A stretch of DNA of 64,000 nucleotides from positions 12,877,001-12,941,000 of the forward strand of contig CATNEN010000003.1 in NCBI GenBank assembly GCA_950097015.1. Direction: 5' to 3'. The DNA comes from Macrostomum hystrix. Its lineage: Eukaryota > Platyhelminthes > Macrostomidae. A program made the translations under genes and the position numbers. The notes below the pieces were generated by a model. The model searched no databases, had not been told where the DNA came from, and worked only from the letters and a program-made list of their open reading frames with translations. Below are positions 11,100 through 21,484 of the stretch, piece after piece. Each line of letters starts with the position of its first letter. The first letter of the stretch is position 1.

Positions 11100-12492
11100 T
11101 CAGATTTATGAGTAGCCAGTTTGTTAATGAGGCATTTTTCCTATAACATTTTGCTCCGCGTTAAATTGAAGATTCGTATAAATTAAATAGAGTTCTGAGC
11201 TGATATATCTATAACTTTAATATGCTCGGCGTAGGGTTTGACAGATAAACCAGGTTTGGTAGGGTGGATGTACATTCGACTCGCCAAACTCAGACTGAGT
11301 GTACATTCAGACGCCCCGTCTCAGCAGTGGCCCGTATGTACCGTGGCCCGTGGCCCTACCATCCAATTCTTCACACTTTCTCTATAGCACAACTTCTGAA
11401 TTTGTGGGCAGTCGAGTGTCGCTAAAAATGGGTTGAAGCTAAATTAGCCAGACTATATTCATCCAAGATATACGCATAGGTTTTTTATAGTGGTCTGTTG
11501 TTTCATTCGGCTTTTTACGTACTACTAACGTAGAACATTGTGCAAATGTTACTTTTGTGCATATACTTTATGTGCAAACTGAAATTGTGCTACTGAAAAA
11601 TAATTCATAACGCAACAATTAGGTTAATTGTAGTGCAGATAGATATCAATTTAGCTACAAGTGTTCAATGTATGTATGCGCGAAATTTGTTTATGAACCG
11701 CGTGACCTTCATATGGCAGACCATTTGTTGTTGCACTGCGCGTAAATATCAAATTATTCCTAAACTAGGCCCATTTTGTGACTTTCAAGCTCAAAGGAAC
11801 TTAATTAATTTGTGTCCAGAAGCAAGAAACTTTGATTCCATTCCCAAAGTCCATGGACTGAACAGCTGTACACAAACCATGGAAGCTGTGGCTGTGCCAC
11901 TGGCCCATCTCTATCTAAAGCTCGTGCTATTATCATATCATAATTAAAGTAATGTCTACTAACGCTACTAACGCTACTAACAAGTAGCCAAGAAGGCTTG
12001 GAGACAAAATTAGGCCAATAACAGAAATAGAGGAATTTCTATGACCACTGTGTAAATCTTTTAATCGAATAAATGAATAATTGCTCCGAATGTAACAGTA
12101 GCACCAGCAAGCATAGAAATATTGCACCCACAATCTCTCATTTGCAAAAAGGTTTGCCAGTTTCATTGCCCCGATGAAAGATTTATTACGTTCTTTCATC
12201 CAAGAAATCTAATTAAGCAGCAAGAATAGGCACATAAAAACTATTTATTACTCCTGGCTACAGCTCTGTCTGTTTATTTCTTTAAAGTACTTTCCTGATG
12301 CTGGCCTAACGAGGTATTTCACCACTAAGCATCCCTATAGCAAGATACGGTCAAGCTCATTCTATCGTACTATTGTCTATTTAAAGGGAGGGCAATGAGA
12401 TAACGACTGATTAAGTGATCGATGAGTATAATTTCCAATGTCCTTCTAAACTCTGGAATTTGTGTTTCTTGTTTAATCGTTTCTGAACTGAC
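11100..12492. other. CNNM 5' region with old repeat fragments
   Basis: No additional CNNM exon could be fixed here. 11262-11340 contains GTGTACATTC words resembling degraded SINE sequence. 11825-11925 matches the 3' part of SINE-2 (AGTCCATGGACTGAACAGCT, later TGGCCCATCT). The 104-residue plus frame at 11633-11947 overlaps that fragment and is not a gene. Confidence 0.5.
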
Positions 12493-12553
12493 CTGAAGCA
12501 GCAAGCAGCTGCAGGAGCATTGTCAACACGGTGAAATTTGCAACCGGGCTCAT
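12493..12553 (-). CDS. candidate first coding exon of the CNNM gene (signal peptide)
   Basis: A minus-strand ATG at 12553 opens a short frame, MSPVANFTVLTMLLQLLAAS, ending at a donor (CAG|GTCAGT) in phase 1. It looks like a signal peptide, which fits the CNNM family's cleaved or anchored N-terminus, and it lies upstream in the right orientation. Its phase does not match the exon starting at 11074 (which needs two bases), so at least one connecting exon is missing from this model. It could also belong to something else. Confidence 0.35.
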
Positions 12554-12779
12554 AATTCTGAACCTTTAGCTACGATCCTACAGCTAGACAATGCCCTGGA
12601 GTACAGAGGCTGGGTGACCCGGCTGATGCTATGGATGACTTGATCATGCGAACTTTAAACCCGTTTAGGTTTGAGCAGGACTGGCTGCAAGCTAATAACT
12701 GGAAACTGGAAACTGGGATAATGGCATTATCATAATGCTATATAAAAGTCACGTAAAATGGGATAATGGGGTCATGTAT

Positions 12780-14790
12780 TTTTGCCCTCCAACGTTTTCC
12801 CTCCGATGTTTTTCCTCCAACGTTTTCCCTCCAACGTTTTCCCTCCAACGTTTTCCCTCCGACGTTTGCCCCCGATTTTTTCCCTCCGACGCTTGCCCCC
12901 GATGTTTTCCCTCCGACATTTGCCCCTGATGTTTTCCCTCCGACGTTTGCCCCCGATGTTTTCCCTCCGACGTTTGCCCCCGATGTTTTCCCTCCGACGT
13001 TTGCCCCGGATGTTTTCCCTCCATCGTTTGCCCCGGATGTTTTCCCTCCGACGTTTGCCCCGGAGGTTTTCCCTCCGACGTTTGCCCCCGATGTTTTTCC
13101 TCCGACGTTTGCCCCCGATGTTTTCCCTCCGACGCTTGCCCTCCAACGTTTTCCCTCCAACGTTTTCCCTCCGACGTTTGCCCCCGATGTTTTCCCTCCG
13201 ACATTTGCCCCTGATGTTTTCCCTCCGACGTTTGCCCCGGATGTTTTCCCTCCATCGTTTGCTCCGGATGTTTTCCCTCCGACGTTTGCCCCCGATGTTT
13301 TCCCTCCGACGTTTGCCCCCCGATGTTTTCCCTCCGACGCTTGCCCCCGATGTTTTCCCTCCGACGTTTGCCCCCGATGTTTTCCCTCCGACGCTTGCCC
13401 CCGATGTTTTCCCTCCGACGTTTGCCCCCGATGTTTTCCCTCCGACGTTTGCCCCCGATGTTTTTCCTCCGACGTTTGCCCCCGATGTTTTCCCTCCAAC
13501 GTTTGCCCCCGATGTTTTTCCTCCGACGTTTGCCCCCGATGTTTTCCCTCCGACGCTTGCCCTCCAACGTTTTCCCTCCAACGTTTTCCCTCCAACGTTT
13601 TCCCTCCGACGTTTGCCCCCGATGTTTTCCCTCCGACATTTGCCCCTGATGTTTTCCCTCCGACGTTTGCCCCCGATGTTTTCCCTCCGACGTTTGCCCC
13701 GATGTTTTCCCTCCGACGTTTGCCCCCGATGTTTTCCCTCCGACGTTTGCCCCCGATGTTTTCCCTCCGACGTTTGCCCCCGATGTTTTCCCTCCGACGT
13801 TTGCCCCCGATGTTTTCCCTCCGACGCTTGCCCCCGATGTTTTCCCTCCGACGTTTGCCCCCGATGTTTTCCCTCCGACGTTTGCCCCCGATGTTTTCCC
13901 TCCGACGCTTGCCCTCCAACGTTTTCCCTCCAACGTTTTCCCTCCGACGTTTGCCCCCGATGTTTTCCCTCCGACATTTGCCCCTGATGTTTTCCCTCCG
14001 ACGTTTGCCCCGGATGTTTTCCCTCCATCGTTTGCTCCGGATGTTTTCCCTCCGACGTTTGCCCCCGATGTTTTCCCTCCGACGTTTGCCCCCCGATGTT
14101 TTCCCTCCGACGCTTGCCCCCGATGTTTTCCCTCCGACGTTTGCCCCCGATGTTTTCCCTCCGACGCTTGCCCCCGATGTTTTCCCTCCGACGTTTGCCC
14201 CCGATGTTTTCCCTCCGACGTTTGCCCCCGATGTTTTTCCTCCGACGTTTGCCCCCGATGTTTTCCCTCCAACGTTTGCCCCCGATGTTTTTCCTCCGAC
14301 GTTTGCCCCCGATGTTTTCCCTCCGACGCTTGCCCTCCAACGTTTTCCCTCCAACGTTTTCCCTCCAACGTTTTCCCTCCGACGTTTGCCCCCGATGTTT
14401 TCCCTCCGACATTTGCCCCTGATGTTTTCCCTCCGACGTTTGCCCCCGATGTTTTCCCTCCGACGTTTGCCCCGATGTTTTCCCTCCGACGTTTGCCCCC
14501 GATGTTTTCCCTCCGACGTTTGCCCCCGATGTTTTCCCTCCGACGTTTGCCCCCGATGTTTTCCCTCCGACGTTTGCCCCCGATGTTTTCCCTCCGACGC
14601 TTGCCCCCGATGTTTTCCCTCCGACGTTTGCCCCCGATGTTTTCCCTCCGACGTTTGCCCCCGATGTTTTCCCTCCGACGCTTGCCCCAGATGTTTTCCC
14701 TCCGACGTTTGCCCCCGATGTTTTCCCTCCGACGTTTGCCCCCGATGTTTTCCCTCCGACGTTTTTCCTCCAACGTTTTCCCTCCGTTCT
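12780..14790. repeat. 27-bp array, open in all six frames
   Basis: About 73 copies of a 27-bp unit with core CCCTCCGACGTTTGCCCCCG followed by ATGTTTT. Because 27 is a multiple of three and the unit has no stop in any frame, open frames of about 400-711 codons appear on both strands. Blocks of about 770 bp are nearly repeated (13140-13660 and 13910-14430), showing higher-order duplication. The array lies between the CNNM and rhomboid genes. There is no start context, splice signal or family similarity to suggest that it is a protein. Confidence 0.95.
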
Positions 14791-14829
14791 TCAAAGTTTT
14801 CCCTCAACGTTTCCTCTCCAACGTTTGCC

Positions 14830-14880
14830 CACCCGCCGACGATTAAAGTTTTGGTTACTGCGGGCAAACGTCGGCGGGTG
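14830..14880. repeat. inverted terminal unit of the 27-bp array
   Basis: The last forward unit reads CACCCGCCGACG at 14830-14841. Its exact reverse complement lies at 14869-14880 after a 27-bp spacer. The right arm also carries GGGCAAAC, the reverse complement of the array word GTTTGCCC, so the array ends with one unit in opposite orientation, able to form a hairpin. Confidence 0.8.
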
Positions 14881-15047
14881 AATGTGGGTATTCCGAGATA
14901 ATGATTGATTAAGTTCTAACTTATTACTGTGCGTAGATCCGGAATGAGAAAACAATTCTGAACAAATTTGCTTCATTTTGCTAATATGCTGTGTGTAATG
15001 TGGTAATCAAACTGATAAAAAACCAAGTACTGACATGCACCAAACAA

Positions 15048-15095
15048 GAACAATACTAGCTTTCTGTAAATATTTACAGAAAGCTAGTATTGTTC
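15048..15095. repeat. 48-bp perfect palindrome
   Basis: Two 24-bp arms with no spacer: the left arm 15048-15071 begins GAACAATACTAGC and the right arm 15072-15095 ends GCTAGTATTGTTC. The match is perfect and breaks on both sides. It lies about 250 bp downstream of the rhomboid stop codon. It could be the fused ends of a small inverted-repeat element, or a cruciform- or hairpin-forming site. Nothing in the flanks decides between these. Confidence 0.9.
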
Positions 15096-15343
15096 ACAAT
15101 AATTTAAACGAACCTTAGATAAAAAGTTATCAAATACAAACGCAAAATGTTCAATCATAACTTCAATGGCAATTTTGCAAAGGAATAAATAGAAAGAAAA
15201 TACTTGTTGCAGACTAGCCTGGATAAGGATTTTGCTGTCCTTTAGTGACCTCACAAACGCCGTACCTCAGTAAATATCTTTAATAAGGATTACTGAATTC
15301 GGTTAAATCTCGATCCAATCTTATGCCACTTATAGATTGTACA

Positions 15344-18300
15344 TCAGTAGGTATTGTTCATATCAGTGAAGCACAGGTAGAGCATTGCAGCCAGCATCAA
15401 GCAGACGGCAATGATTAGGCAGATCCAGAACATGTACGCTTCCCATGGCTTCTTGTCGAGATTCTTGAGCACAGGTATGCCAACCAAGAAGCCAAATAGT
15501 AGACCGCCGACATGCGCCAGAAAGCTGACCCTATTGTCCTCGTTCAGTCCGTAGCGCTGGTAGAGGGCAATGCCGAAGTCTAGGACAATCAGCAACACCA
15601 GGACTATCAAGCGCATAACACCGCTGAGCAGAAAGTTGAGTATGCTGCTGAAGCTACCTCCTTCGCGGGCTGAGAGATAGCACCTCAGCCAGTCCTTCTG
15701 CAGCTCCTGCCAGTTCATCACCACCAGGGCGATGTGAGCACCCATGAGGGCGTAGCAGCCACCGCTGGCTCCGACTAGCTGCGTACTGTGATCGAACACG
15801 GCGGAACACACCGAGCCGCCTAATGAGTTGATAGATTGATAGATTGATAGATTGATAGATTGATAGCTTCATATTAGCATATTAAACATAATTAGCTAAT
15901 ATGTTGGAAGGCAAGTGGCATCGCGGTATACGCGTTAACCTCTCGCACTAAGGTCCCTGAGCTCGATTCTGCGGTGAGACCGCATTCATTTGGGGCCCAG
16001 CCGCGGAGAGAAGGCTTTGGGGCTTGTCGTGCAATTTGCGCCCTTAAGGGCCAACCTCCAAGGCACAGTGAGAGTGTACACTGCCTGACGATGAGAAATT
16101 CAGGGCAGGTGTACACACCTGTGTGCGTGTGTGCTCAGGAGTCAGCGAAATGAGCGGAATTGCCTCCACGCTGGCTGCGGGTCTAGTGTCACCAAATGAT
16201 GTGCCATTGCCCACGGCCCCCTGCAAAAATAAACCATTTTCATTTTTTACTTGATATTGTGTTCCGTTCTTTTATTTATTGCTTGATTTTTGTTCAGTTT
16301 GAAGTGTGTTGATTGAATGGTCAGGAGTTCGAATCTCCGAAACATTGTCTTTGCTAAGACACTTAACTCACCGAGAACACCAGCCATAAACGAGGGCCCA
16401 ACACGCCAGGCTTTGTGCACCAGCTCCAGAGGAATGCCCAGCGCAATCTGGATAGCGAGATTGAACAGAATGTGGTGATAGCCGCAGTGCACCAGCATGT
16501 AGCTGATGAACCGCCAGGCCTCCTTTTTATTCTTCGGATTGAACACCAGCGGCGAATTTTCGGGTAGGCCAGTTGTCCAAGAGACCATGTTCTTAGGGTC
16601 GCCAATGTTGTTAAGCTCGACCGCGTAGACGATAAAGCAAATAATCTGCATGCAAAATAAGCATAAAATTCCATCGTCACATAGGCGTAGGAACGGGGGG
16701 GACAGTGGGGCCATGGCCCCCCCACTTTTTAAGTTGGGGGGGCCAGTAATGAGATCTGGCCCCCCCCCCCACATTTTAAATGCAAAATGTTGACTTTTTG
16801 CTTACTTTTTACTCTTATTTTTGGATTTTGCTGCTTTTTAGGGACTATTTGGGATTTTTTCGGGGAAATGGATCCTCCCCTTGGCCTTGGCCCCCCCCCC
16901 ACTTTTTTAATCATTCCTACGCCTATGCACCGTCACAATCTGTATGGTCATAGATATTAGATAGCTAGCACCTTTGCCTACTTTTAATTGATCTCGTGCG
17001 ATATCGAACTGGGAGATAAACTCCGGTGGGAGTTAGTGAGATTAACAACTGGAGAGAGGCGAGGAGAGTCGAAAGCCACTATGGGCCACAGACGAAAGTT
17101 GGGGAGAGAAGCTTGCTTGAATGCTCGAACTTGACACGCTGTTACGATCGATCGCAACTTTGCGAAATATCCTGTTTCTCTTAAAATCGTATGTCTCTGG
17201 CAGATCTGACCAGTCCAGTCCTTATTGAAGAAGAGAGCAATTTTTCTGATTAACTGTTTAACGGTAGAAAGGCCGTGCATGGTATATTCAAATACCCATA
17301 TTTTTTCTGTGTGTCCTAAAATATTCAACCAATCGCCATCAAAATCCAGGACTAGGCCTAAGGTTTTCTGCTCTATCCGATTAAACAACTTCCAGAATCA
17401 CAAAACATCAGCATCGTCGAGATATTCAACGGTTCTTGTCGAGGTGTCAGCGGGCCCAAACAACCAATAAAGGCATCTTTTTCTGCTATAAAATTTCGTC
17501 CTGTAACAATGTGGGCTATTATTGATTTATGTTGACTATATTGAACTGATTATAGTTTTAACAGACTTTCTAAGGAAAATTGTTCATTTGGTTTGGGAGC
17601 TATCATGAAGTAAGGTAGTCGGTATGTGAAATACCCGCTTGTGGTCGTTCCCCCTGGGATACATTATGTGACCATCTTGTTGTTAAAATATCAATGACAC
17701 AATGTCGAGCAAGCAGCAACAAAATTAGCAAATTCGTATCAGCTGATGGAATGGTCATAGGCAAAGTGGAACCAACTTGCACACACCTGTGCCAGGCAGC
17801 AAACTGGTATGAATATCGGCGGCGGTCTGCAGTTGTAGGCCTCCAGGTAAGTCTCATAGTCCTTCTCATCCACGCCGCCATCCAGCTTATCAGTCCCGTC
17901 CACTTGAATGCTCTGCTTCTTGTGCCTCTCGACAGCGGGCACCGTGGCACGAATGACGCTGACGATGAGACGCTGGCTTCTGGACAGGTCTTGACGTCGG
18001 GTTATTGTTACCTGTAGTTTTGGTAAGAATTCATTTCACAAACCGTTTTTAGTGACTTCATGTCGTTTGAAAATATACTCGTGGCTATAGCAGATTGCTA
18101 TTTGTAGATCGCCGTATATGTAAAACTATAGCATTGGTCTTAAAGCCCACGCATTACAACAACTCGTATGGAAGTCCCGCAATTGTTTACTAATATTATA
18201 AACCATAATTAGAAATTAATCTAATTTCGTGAATGAAGTGAGTAAAGAACCAATTGGAATAAGGAACTAACTTCATTAGACTGTTTATCGAAGTTGACTT

Positions 18301-19460
18301 CCTCCAGCTTGCAGGAATGGCAAAACTAATAACTGTTTCTCGACCCCACAGCTCAGGTGCGCCAAGTTTACAGAATGTTTATAGAGAGAAGAACATATCA
18401 CAACTAAATTCCTAGATGTTTTGTAAACTATGCTAGGGTGCCATTAACTGACGAGCTATATGCAAAGAAAAGGATTTAAATTTTACGGGCTAGACAACAT
18501 TGTAAGCAAATCATGACAAGGATGTGTTAGAGACTTGCACTCATTGACGTGACAAACAAAGCTTGAAATATTGTGGCTTGAAAGTTGGCTCACTTGACAA
18601 ATCCATATTTTGAACGTTAGGGGGAATAATCATAGTTATTATTATTGCAGGAGGCCATCGGGAAATGGCTCGTAATTTGGTGAAACTAGACCCGCAGCCA
18701 GCGAGGAGAGGCAATTCTGCCCATTTCGCTGACTCCTGAGCACACACGCACACAGATACCGTACGCAGACACACGCTCACACAGATGTGTACATCTGTAC
18801 TGTCGACTTTCTCATCGTCAGGCAGTGTACTACACTCTCACTGTGCCTTGGAGGTTGGCCCTCAATGGCGTTAATCGTATGACAAGCCCCCAAGCCTTCT
18901 CTCCGCGGCTGCGCCCCAAATGAATGAGGCCTCGATGCGGAATCGAGCTCAGGGACCTTGGTGCGAGAGGCAAACGCGTTAACCGCTTTGCCCACTCACC
19001 CCTAACGTCATAAAAAATCCTTGAGTTGGTTAATGTAAATAAGAACCTTGGAGAAGAACTCCAGCCAAGAGATTCGGCCGTCCCTGTTGGCGTCCATGTT
19101 CCTCATGAGCCGGTGCAGCTTGCCCTGTCTCAACTGCTCAGCGTTCGGATCCTCGCTCAAGATTTGCACCATCCGCAGGGTTGGGATCCCACCTGATGCT
19201 TCGAACGGCTCAAAGTAGTGCCGAAAATTGCTTTCGAGCCACACCTTGTACTCGTCCTCATTTCTGGGATGTCGCAAATGTGGCGTCAATTGCGTTTGAT
19301 CGTCCAGTCGATCAGCAAGCTCCAGCGAGTGTTGCGTTACAGGCGTGGAGTATTGACGCCGATAATCTGTGGCGATGTCAAACGAATTTGCGGACGCTTC
19401 ATTATCTGACGCTGAGAATGGTCTGCTAGCGCCACCAGCGCCATCGCGGTCGCGATGCAT
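15344..19460 (-). CDS. rhomboid-family intramembrane serine protease with EF-hand (RHBDL type)
   Basis: Minus-strand exons 19460-19047, 18011-17787, 16645-16372 and 15819-15344 give 462 residues in consistent phase. Rhomboids cleave transmembrane proteins within the bilayer. The N-terminal cytosolic part has one good EF-hand loop (DANRDGRISWLEF, about residues 125-137), as in RHBDL proteins. The rhomboid core has PPPIFIPVCCLAQ-IICFIVYAVEL as the first membrane segment, the H-x-x-x-N-type GYHHILFNLAIQIALG, catalytic serine in GASGG (S323) and catalytic histidine in VSFLAHVGG (H407). The serine-histidine dyad is intact, so it is probably active. ATG 19460 follows an acceptor (TTTTCAG) ending at 19463. 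The first donor (AAG|GTTCTT at 19046) is weak and uncertain: the frame otherwise runs to a stop just before a SINE. Introns contain SINE-1 copies, a SINE-2 fragment and a small inverted-repeat element. Confidence 0.9.
15905..16225 (+). repeat. SINE-1 copy in a rhomboid intron
   Basis: Full-length-looking copy: tRNA-like head (GGTCCCTGAGCTCGATTCTG), body (ATTCATTTGGGGCCCAGCCG, GTGTACACTGCCTGACGATG) and tail (AGTGTCACCAAATGATGTGC). Between exons 16645-16372 and 15819-15344, in antisense to the gene. A TTGATAGA microrepeat at 15828-15866 lies beside it. Confidence 0.85.
16305..16366 (-). repeat. SINE-2-like fragment at a splice donor
   Basis: The words GGAGTTCGAATCTCC and GCTAAGACACTTAACTCA resemble SINE-2 (GGTTCGATTCCCGACTCC, AGCAAGACACTTGACTC in the copy at 57122-57345). 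The fragment abuts the donor of the rhomboid exon ending at 16372, so the first intron bases appear to be element sequence. The match is partial. Confidence 0.45.
16681..16926. mobile_element. MITE-like element with terminal inverted repeats
   Basis: The left end ATAGGCGTAGGAA and right end TTCCTACGCCTAT are exact inverted repeats. The interior has runs of C or G and AT-rich sequence and no coding frame. Flanks CATCGTCAC (left) and CACCGTCAC (right) may be a roughly 9-bp target duplication with one mismatch. It is about 246 bp long and lies 35 bp upstream of the rhomboid acceptor at 16646. Confidence 0.8.
17225..17395. repeat. dispersed repeat, shared with 26555-26700
   Basis: Contains ATATTCAACCAATCGCC then AAAATCCAGGACTAGGC. 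The reverse complement of 26600-26660 reads ATATTCAACCAGACGCC then AAATCCAGAATCCAGGC. Both copies also carry TTAACGGTAGAAAG nearby, in the same orientation despite the core being inverted. Element type unknown; in a rhomboid intron. Confidence 0.5.
18050..18640. other. rhomboid intron sequence without features
   Basis: Unique AT-rich sequence between the exon starting at 18011 and the SINE-1 copy at 18650. I see no exon or repeat. Confidence 0.5.
18650..19008 (-). repeat. SINE-1 copy next to the rhomboid EF-hand exon
   Basis: Minus-strand copy: the tail side begins at a TTATTATTATTGC run and the head side ends with GTGCGAGAGGCAAACGCGTT then CACTCACCCC. The head lies about 40 bp from the proposed exon end (19047). 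On the gene strand the head reads GGGGTGAGTGGGC, a splice-donor-like sequence, but an in-frame stop precedes it. Confidence 0.85.
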
Positions 19461-19462
19461 CT

Positions 19463-19979
19463 CTGAAAATAAATCTCGTGACAATAAAAAAAAGAAGAGA
19501 GAGAGAGGCAAAATCTGAATATCTTCTTTCTCTTCTGTCTCTGCTGGCTTAGAAAAATATTTATACTGAGCGGCTGTGCACATGGTACACCGGGTAGTCC
19601 CGCAGCCTACCCAAATACTTTACTTGAAGGCTTGTATTCAAGTTCGATAGAGTGCGGAGCAGTAAAGCCAGATCAGCAACCCCTGCAACCTGCCTTATTT
19701 AGCAACAGGTCTAGGTGTGTTCACGGGCAACGCTGAAGAGAGACGCAGCTAAGAGAGAGAAGTGCAGTATAGTTTGACAGATGCGAAAATAGCACTGCGC
19801 ACTGAGGGTGAGCACACCAACAATTGTTTAAGAGTTTAACAATGCACTGGAGCCGTATGTCAATGAAGCATGCAATTTGGACTATGCGGTACTATGAGGT
19901 CGTACATTAAAAATATTTTTTTATTTAGTTGAAGTGGTCAGGTTCTTGAATCGCTCATCCGAAAAAAGGAAATAATTTT
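19463..19979. other. rhomboid 5' region
   Basis: Upstream intron or 5' flank of the rhomboid gene. A short purine-rich GAGAGAGAGAG stretch occurs near 19497. No upstream coding exon is needed, because an ATG occurs just inside the exon. Confidence 0.4.
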
Positions 19980-20320
19980 ACTTACCATAATAATAAGAAC
20001 TGCTGTCGGGCTGTGGGCAATGGCACATCATTTGGTGACAGTAGACCCGCAGCCAGCGAGGAGGCAATTCTGCCAATCCCGCTGACTCCCGAGAACACAC
20101 TTACACAGGTATGTACATCTGTCCTGACTTTCTCATCGTCAGGCAGTGCGCACTGCACTCTCCCAGTGCCCTGTGAGGTTGGCCCTCACAGGCGTAAGTT
20201 GCACGACAAGCACCCAAGCCTTCTCTCCGCGGCTGCGCCCCAAATGAATGTGGCCTCGCCGCGGAATCGAACGCATGGAGCATTAGCAGGTTTACCATTC
20301 ACCCCTATCCACTTACCATA
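19980..20320 (-). repeat. SINE-1 copy with target-site duplication
   Basis: Minus-strand SINE-1 with an AATAATAAG tail. It is flanked by an exact 10-bp direct repeat, ACTTACCATA, at 19980-19989 and 20311-20320, as expected from LINE-driven insertion. The head (CCCCTATCC end) has lost part of the A-box region compared with other copies. Confidence 0.9.
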
Positions 20321-21035
20321 TATGCGGTTAAATCGATTGTAATGCATTAGAAATTTAGAGGAACAAAAATAGCACCCAATTTCTGATAAATGCTTTATTG
20401 ATTTTCAAAGGCCGCATTTTTTCGGCGCAATTTTACCGCACCAGAAAGGAAAAAAAGCTCTCATCTAACATATACAACCGTTGCTTAATGCTGCCTTTAT
20501 TGTTGATTATGTAGGTAAGTTTTTCGTCTATTTTTACGGTATTAAAAGTTTTCTAATGTAGCATTAAGCACTAAGCTTCGAGGTCGAAGAAAGGTCGACG
20601 AAAGTTCAAAGATGATGTCTGCGCTCTGGCTAGTGTTCTAAGGCAAGCACTAATGAACTATTTAATACAGGCAAATATATGCCTACAAGTTCTGGTAAAT
20701 TAAAATTTCCGATGTGTCACCACTGATCTTTCAATCGTGAAAAAATCTGTGGACATGTCATACCGACTAAAAGTGTAAAAGTGACGTCATTGACTTAAAC
20801 ATGTGTGTTGGATCTCTGCTTTGTATTTGCTCATACCCTCCAGTTTAAACCGAAATCAATTAATAACTCCAATACACTTTAAGAGGTTTGAAAATCACAA
20901 CAGAGTCTCAAAAGTCAATGGCAGAGGCTAAACACAATTGCAATGAACTGTCTAAGGCAGGGATCAGATAACTACCTTACGAAAGCGGGCAGACCCGGAC
21001 TGCAGAGCCTCTCAATACGCCTCTTAAATCACTTT
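20321..21035. other. intergenic sequence
   Basis: AT-rich unique sequence between the rhomboid and aminopeptidase genes. No exon is identified. Confidence 0.45.
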
Positions 21036-21039
21036 GCAA

Positions 21040-21325
21040 CACGCAGTCTCTCCCGTCTCATCTCTCCCGTGTCTCATTTCTCCCCTGTCTCATCGCTCCC
21101 CTGTCTCATCTCTCCCCTGTCTCATCTCTCCCCTGTCTCATCTCTCCCCTGTCTCATCTCTCCCCTGTCTCATCTCTGCCCTGTCTCATCTCTCCCCTGT
21201 CTCATCTCTCCCCTGTCTCATCTCTCCCCTGTCTCATCTCTCCCCTGTCTCATCTCTCCCCTGTCTCATCTCTCCCCTGTCTCATCTCTCCCCTGTCTCA
21301 TCTCTCCCCTGTCTCATCTCGCCAT
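21040..21325. repeat. 16-bp minisatellite
   Basis: About 18 copies of CTCATCTCTCCCCTGT, very uniform. It lies about 160 bp from the aminopeptidase stop codon. It gives 106-132 residue low-complexity frames that are not genes. Confidence 0.95.
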
Positions 21326-21484
21326 TGGCTTCTCTATTTGAATTGGATCTCTAAATATCTCTTTATCCCGCTGTTTATAGGTTTGCCGATCCCTGGTCTA
21401 AGACCACACAACAAACAACAAAGGTTAGAATTCATTTTTCTTAGTCTACAATGCGTCAGCACAATGCTTTGATTGATCAGCTGC

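Noticed and set aside
12738-14901. Open frames of 709, 681, 711 and 546 codons on both strands
   Set aside because: They are the 27-bp satellite read in every frame. No splice sites, composition or domains support a protein.
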